Notes under the pieces: model-generated
Seen by the model: only the letters and a program-made list of their open reading frames with translations
Told to the model about the DNA's origin: nothing
The model's database searches: none
Part shown: positions 48,919 to 50,019 of the stretch, piece by piece
Numbering within the stretch: position 1 is the first letter of the stretch
Layout: each line of letters opens with the position of its first letter
Translations under genes and position numbers: made by a program
IMG/VR virus record: IMGVR_UViG_3300035698_027016
Span: 1 to 50,019 of that record
DNA: 50,019 bases
Strand: one strand, 5' to 3'
Source of the DNA: a virus

Positions 48919-50019
48919 TTAAACATTTATTTCAGGGAAAACATGGCAGTGCCTGCAACCGTCTTTCATTCCTGATATGGACTTCTCCCTAAATTGCTTG
49001 ACGGCATCAGAATACCAGACGTCCAGAAAGTTGTCGTAATCTAAACAGTTAACTGACTTTTGTCCGTCTTCATTCTCAGAAAAAGAACAATGCCAATATT
49101 CCCCAAAACAATTGATATAAGAACTCAACAAAGAACTCTCACAACTTTCGCTACAACTGATTAATTGTTTCTTTTTGTTTTCTTCCATGTCCATATTTCT
49201 AATCGCAGATTCAAATTTAGGTGCTGAACAAGAATCAAACCCAATGCTTAGGTCATGGGAGAAACAAAATTCAATTAGATCTTTATATTTTTCCGATGAA
49301 AGCGAAGTATAGTTCCCCTTGGCTCTTCCTTTAGGTTTAACTCCAAGAAATACTATACTACCCATATTAGATAATCTTGGGTCGTTCAACTTGTCATTAA
49401 GAACCTCATAAACAAAATCTAAATTTTCTTCGCTTACAAGCAAATGGATGTTAGTTTGTTTAATCCCCAAATCAACAAACTTTTTGACTGTATTATAGCA
49501 AACATTTTTATCTGTTTCATAGGCACTAACTGCCAAAGCCCCGACGAGCTTAGATACTTTCAATGCCATATCGTCAGTTAGGTCTATTCCTGAAAGAGTG
49601 AAATTAGGAACAATACCTATTTCACGACAATACTCCATCATTCGAATAAAATCAGGGTTGGTTTGAATCCCAGTAATCCCGAATGCAATTTGTGTCAAAA
49701 CCTTAGGCATGCTATCAATGATTTTTTTAAATGTATCAAAAGTCATATTAGTCGCTTTTTTGTTACTGTTTCCTTTGTAGCAAAAATTACAGTTATTTGG
49801 ACATCCATCTATACTTATTTCCAAGTCTAAAATTTCAGGTCCAATTGGTGAAAAAGAAGGATCATCTTCAAATGTCTTTCCCCATCTTGAAAAATTCCCA
49901 TTTCTTTTGTCAAACACGTAGTTATAGTCGTCGCCTTTTACAACTTTCGTATGTTTAGCGTCAATTAATGAATATTTCTTGTTATTTACGAGAAAAGAGT
50001 AAACTGTGCCATTAGATAG
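48919..50019 (-). CDS. Radical SAM protein (SPASM-like C-terminus), 5' end outside the window
   Basis: The frame stays open to the window edge (LSNGTVYSFLVNNKKYSLID...), so the true start lies outside; the GTG at 49917 is internal. The radical SAM motif is DGCPNNCNFCYKGN (CxxxCxxC), followed by a TIM-barrel order (MPKVLTQIAFGITGIQTNP, FTLSGIDLTDD, HLLVSEENLDFVYEVL). The C-terminal Cys cluster (CSESCESS, YINCFGEYWHCSF, GCRHCHVFPEIN) suggests a SPASM-type auxiliary iron-sulphur cluster as in peptide-modifying enzymes and anaerobic maturases. The substrate is not apparent. Strong terminator downstream. Possible roles: peptide modification or RNR-like maturation; the window's RNR does not need it. 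Confidence 0.85.
   Translation of the reverse strand, partial: LSNGTVYSFLVNNKKYSLIDAKHTKVVKGDDYNYVFDKRNGNFSRWGKTFEDDPSFSPIGPEILDLEISIDGCPNNCNFCYKGNSNKKATNMTFDTFKKIIDSMPKVLTQIAFGITGIQTNPDFIRMMEYCREIGIVPNFTLSGIDLTDDMALKVSKLVGALAVSAYETDKNVCYNTVKKFVDLGIKQTNIHLLVSEENLDFVYEVLNDKLNDPRLSNMGSIVFLGVKPKGRAKGNYTSLSSEKYKDLIEFCFSHDLSIGFDSCSAPKFESAIRNMDMEENKKKQLISCSESCESSLLSSYINCFGEYWHCSFSENEDGQKSVNCLDYDNFLDVWYSDAVKQFREKSISGMKDGCRHCHVFPEINV

Noticed and set aside
1-50019. Stop-codon recoding as in some huge gut phages
   Set aside because: TAG ends the zincin fusion (25785), the RNR tail (36943), the SleB gene (43970) and a tagged gene (47438), and TGA ends others in well-packed positions, so all three stops appear to be used.
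49918-50019. Radical SAM gene starting at GTG 49917
   Set aside because: The frame remains open to the window edge with plausible protein sequence, so the gene is cut by the window.

Overview
The window is a 50 kb piece of a large, AT-rich tailed-phage (Caudoviricetes) genome, probably a jumbo or huge phage known from metagenomes. The evidence is a head-morphogenesis block in canonical order on the minus strand (terminase large subunit, portal, prohead protease, then a cut-off structural gene at position 1), phage-encoded B12-dependent ribonucleotide reductase, a SleB-type cell-wall hydrolase, and many virion-like proteins with no known relatives. TAA, TAG and TGA all end genes, so the genetic code is standard. 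No rRNA or tRNA gene was seen. The host cannot be named from the sequence.

Layout. 1-1.9 kb: start of a structural gene, then a free-standing LAGLIDADG homing endonuclease on the plus strand. 1.9-15.7 kb: a giant prohead protease/scaffold fusion carrying two inteins, an unknown protein, and a portal carrying four inteins and ending in a DUF559/Vsr-like nuclease domain. 15.8-31.2 kb: a long row of accessory, probably virion or ejected, proteins: an ArdC-like zincin, an AAA+ ATPase, a DUF192 protein, a zincin/EF-hand/CCA-nucleotidyltransferase fusion, a Ycf35-like plus DUF2997-like pair and a trypsin-like protease. 31.3-36.6 kb: terminase, an NHL-propeller protein and unknowns. 36.6-42.8 kb: glutaredoxin-like protein, class II RNR (one intein and an apparent frameshift), a RecF/SMC-type ATPase and small genes. 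43-47.4 kb: the only multi-gene plus-strand stretch, with a SleB hydrolase, a five-copy palindromic repeat array and a three-gene operon ending in a von Willebrand A protein. 47.4-50 kb: two tagged proteins, tandem repeats and a radical SAM gene running off the end.

Cross-cutting signals. (1) Seven inteins sit in three genes. (2) Four otherwise unrelated proteins share an N-terminal tag of about 28 residues (MKLIKTxSG...SKxEWxxIGKxxGW); I propose it is a capsid-targeting or propeptide signal, which would make the ArdC-like protein an injected antirestriction factor. (3) K-x-A motifs recur at domain boundaries of the head proteins and are a candidate processing site for the phage protease. (4) The vWA operon is bounded by inverted 21-bp hairpins that look like IS200/IS605 right ends (omegaRNA 3' ends), with a third related hairpin at 48.9 kb and no tnpB in the window. 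(5) TGTATAAT boxes recur in intergenic gaps and are probably the phage's promoter element.
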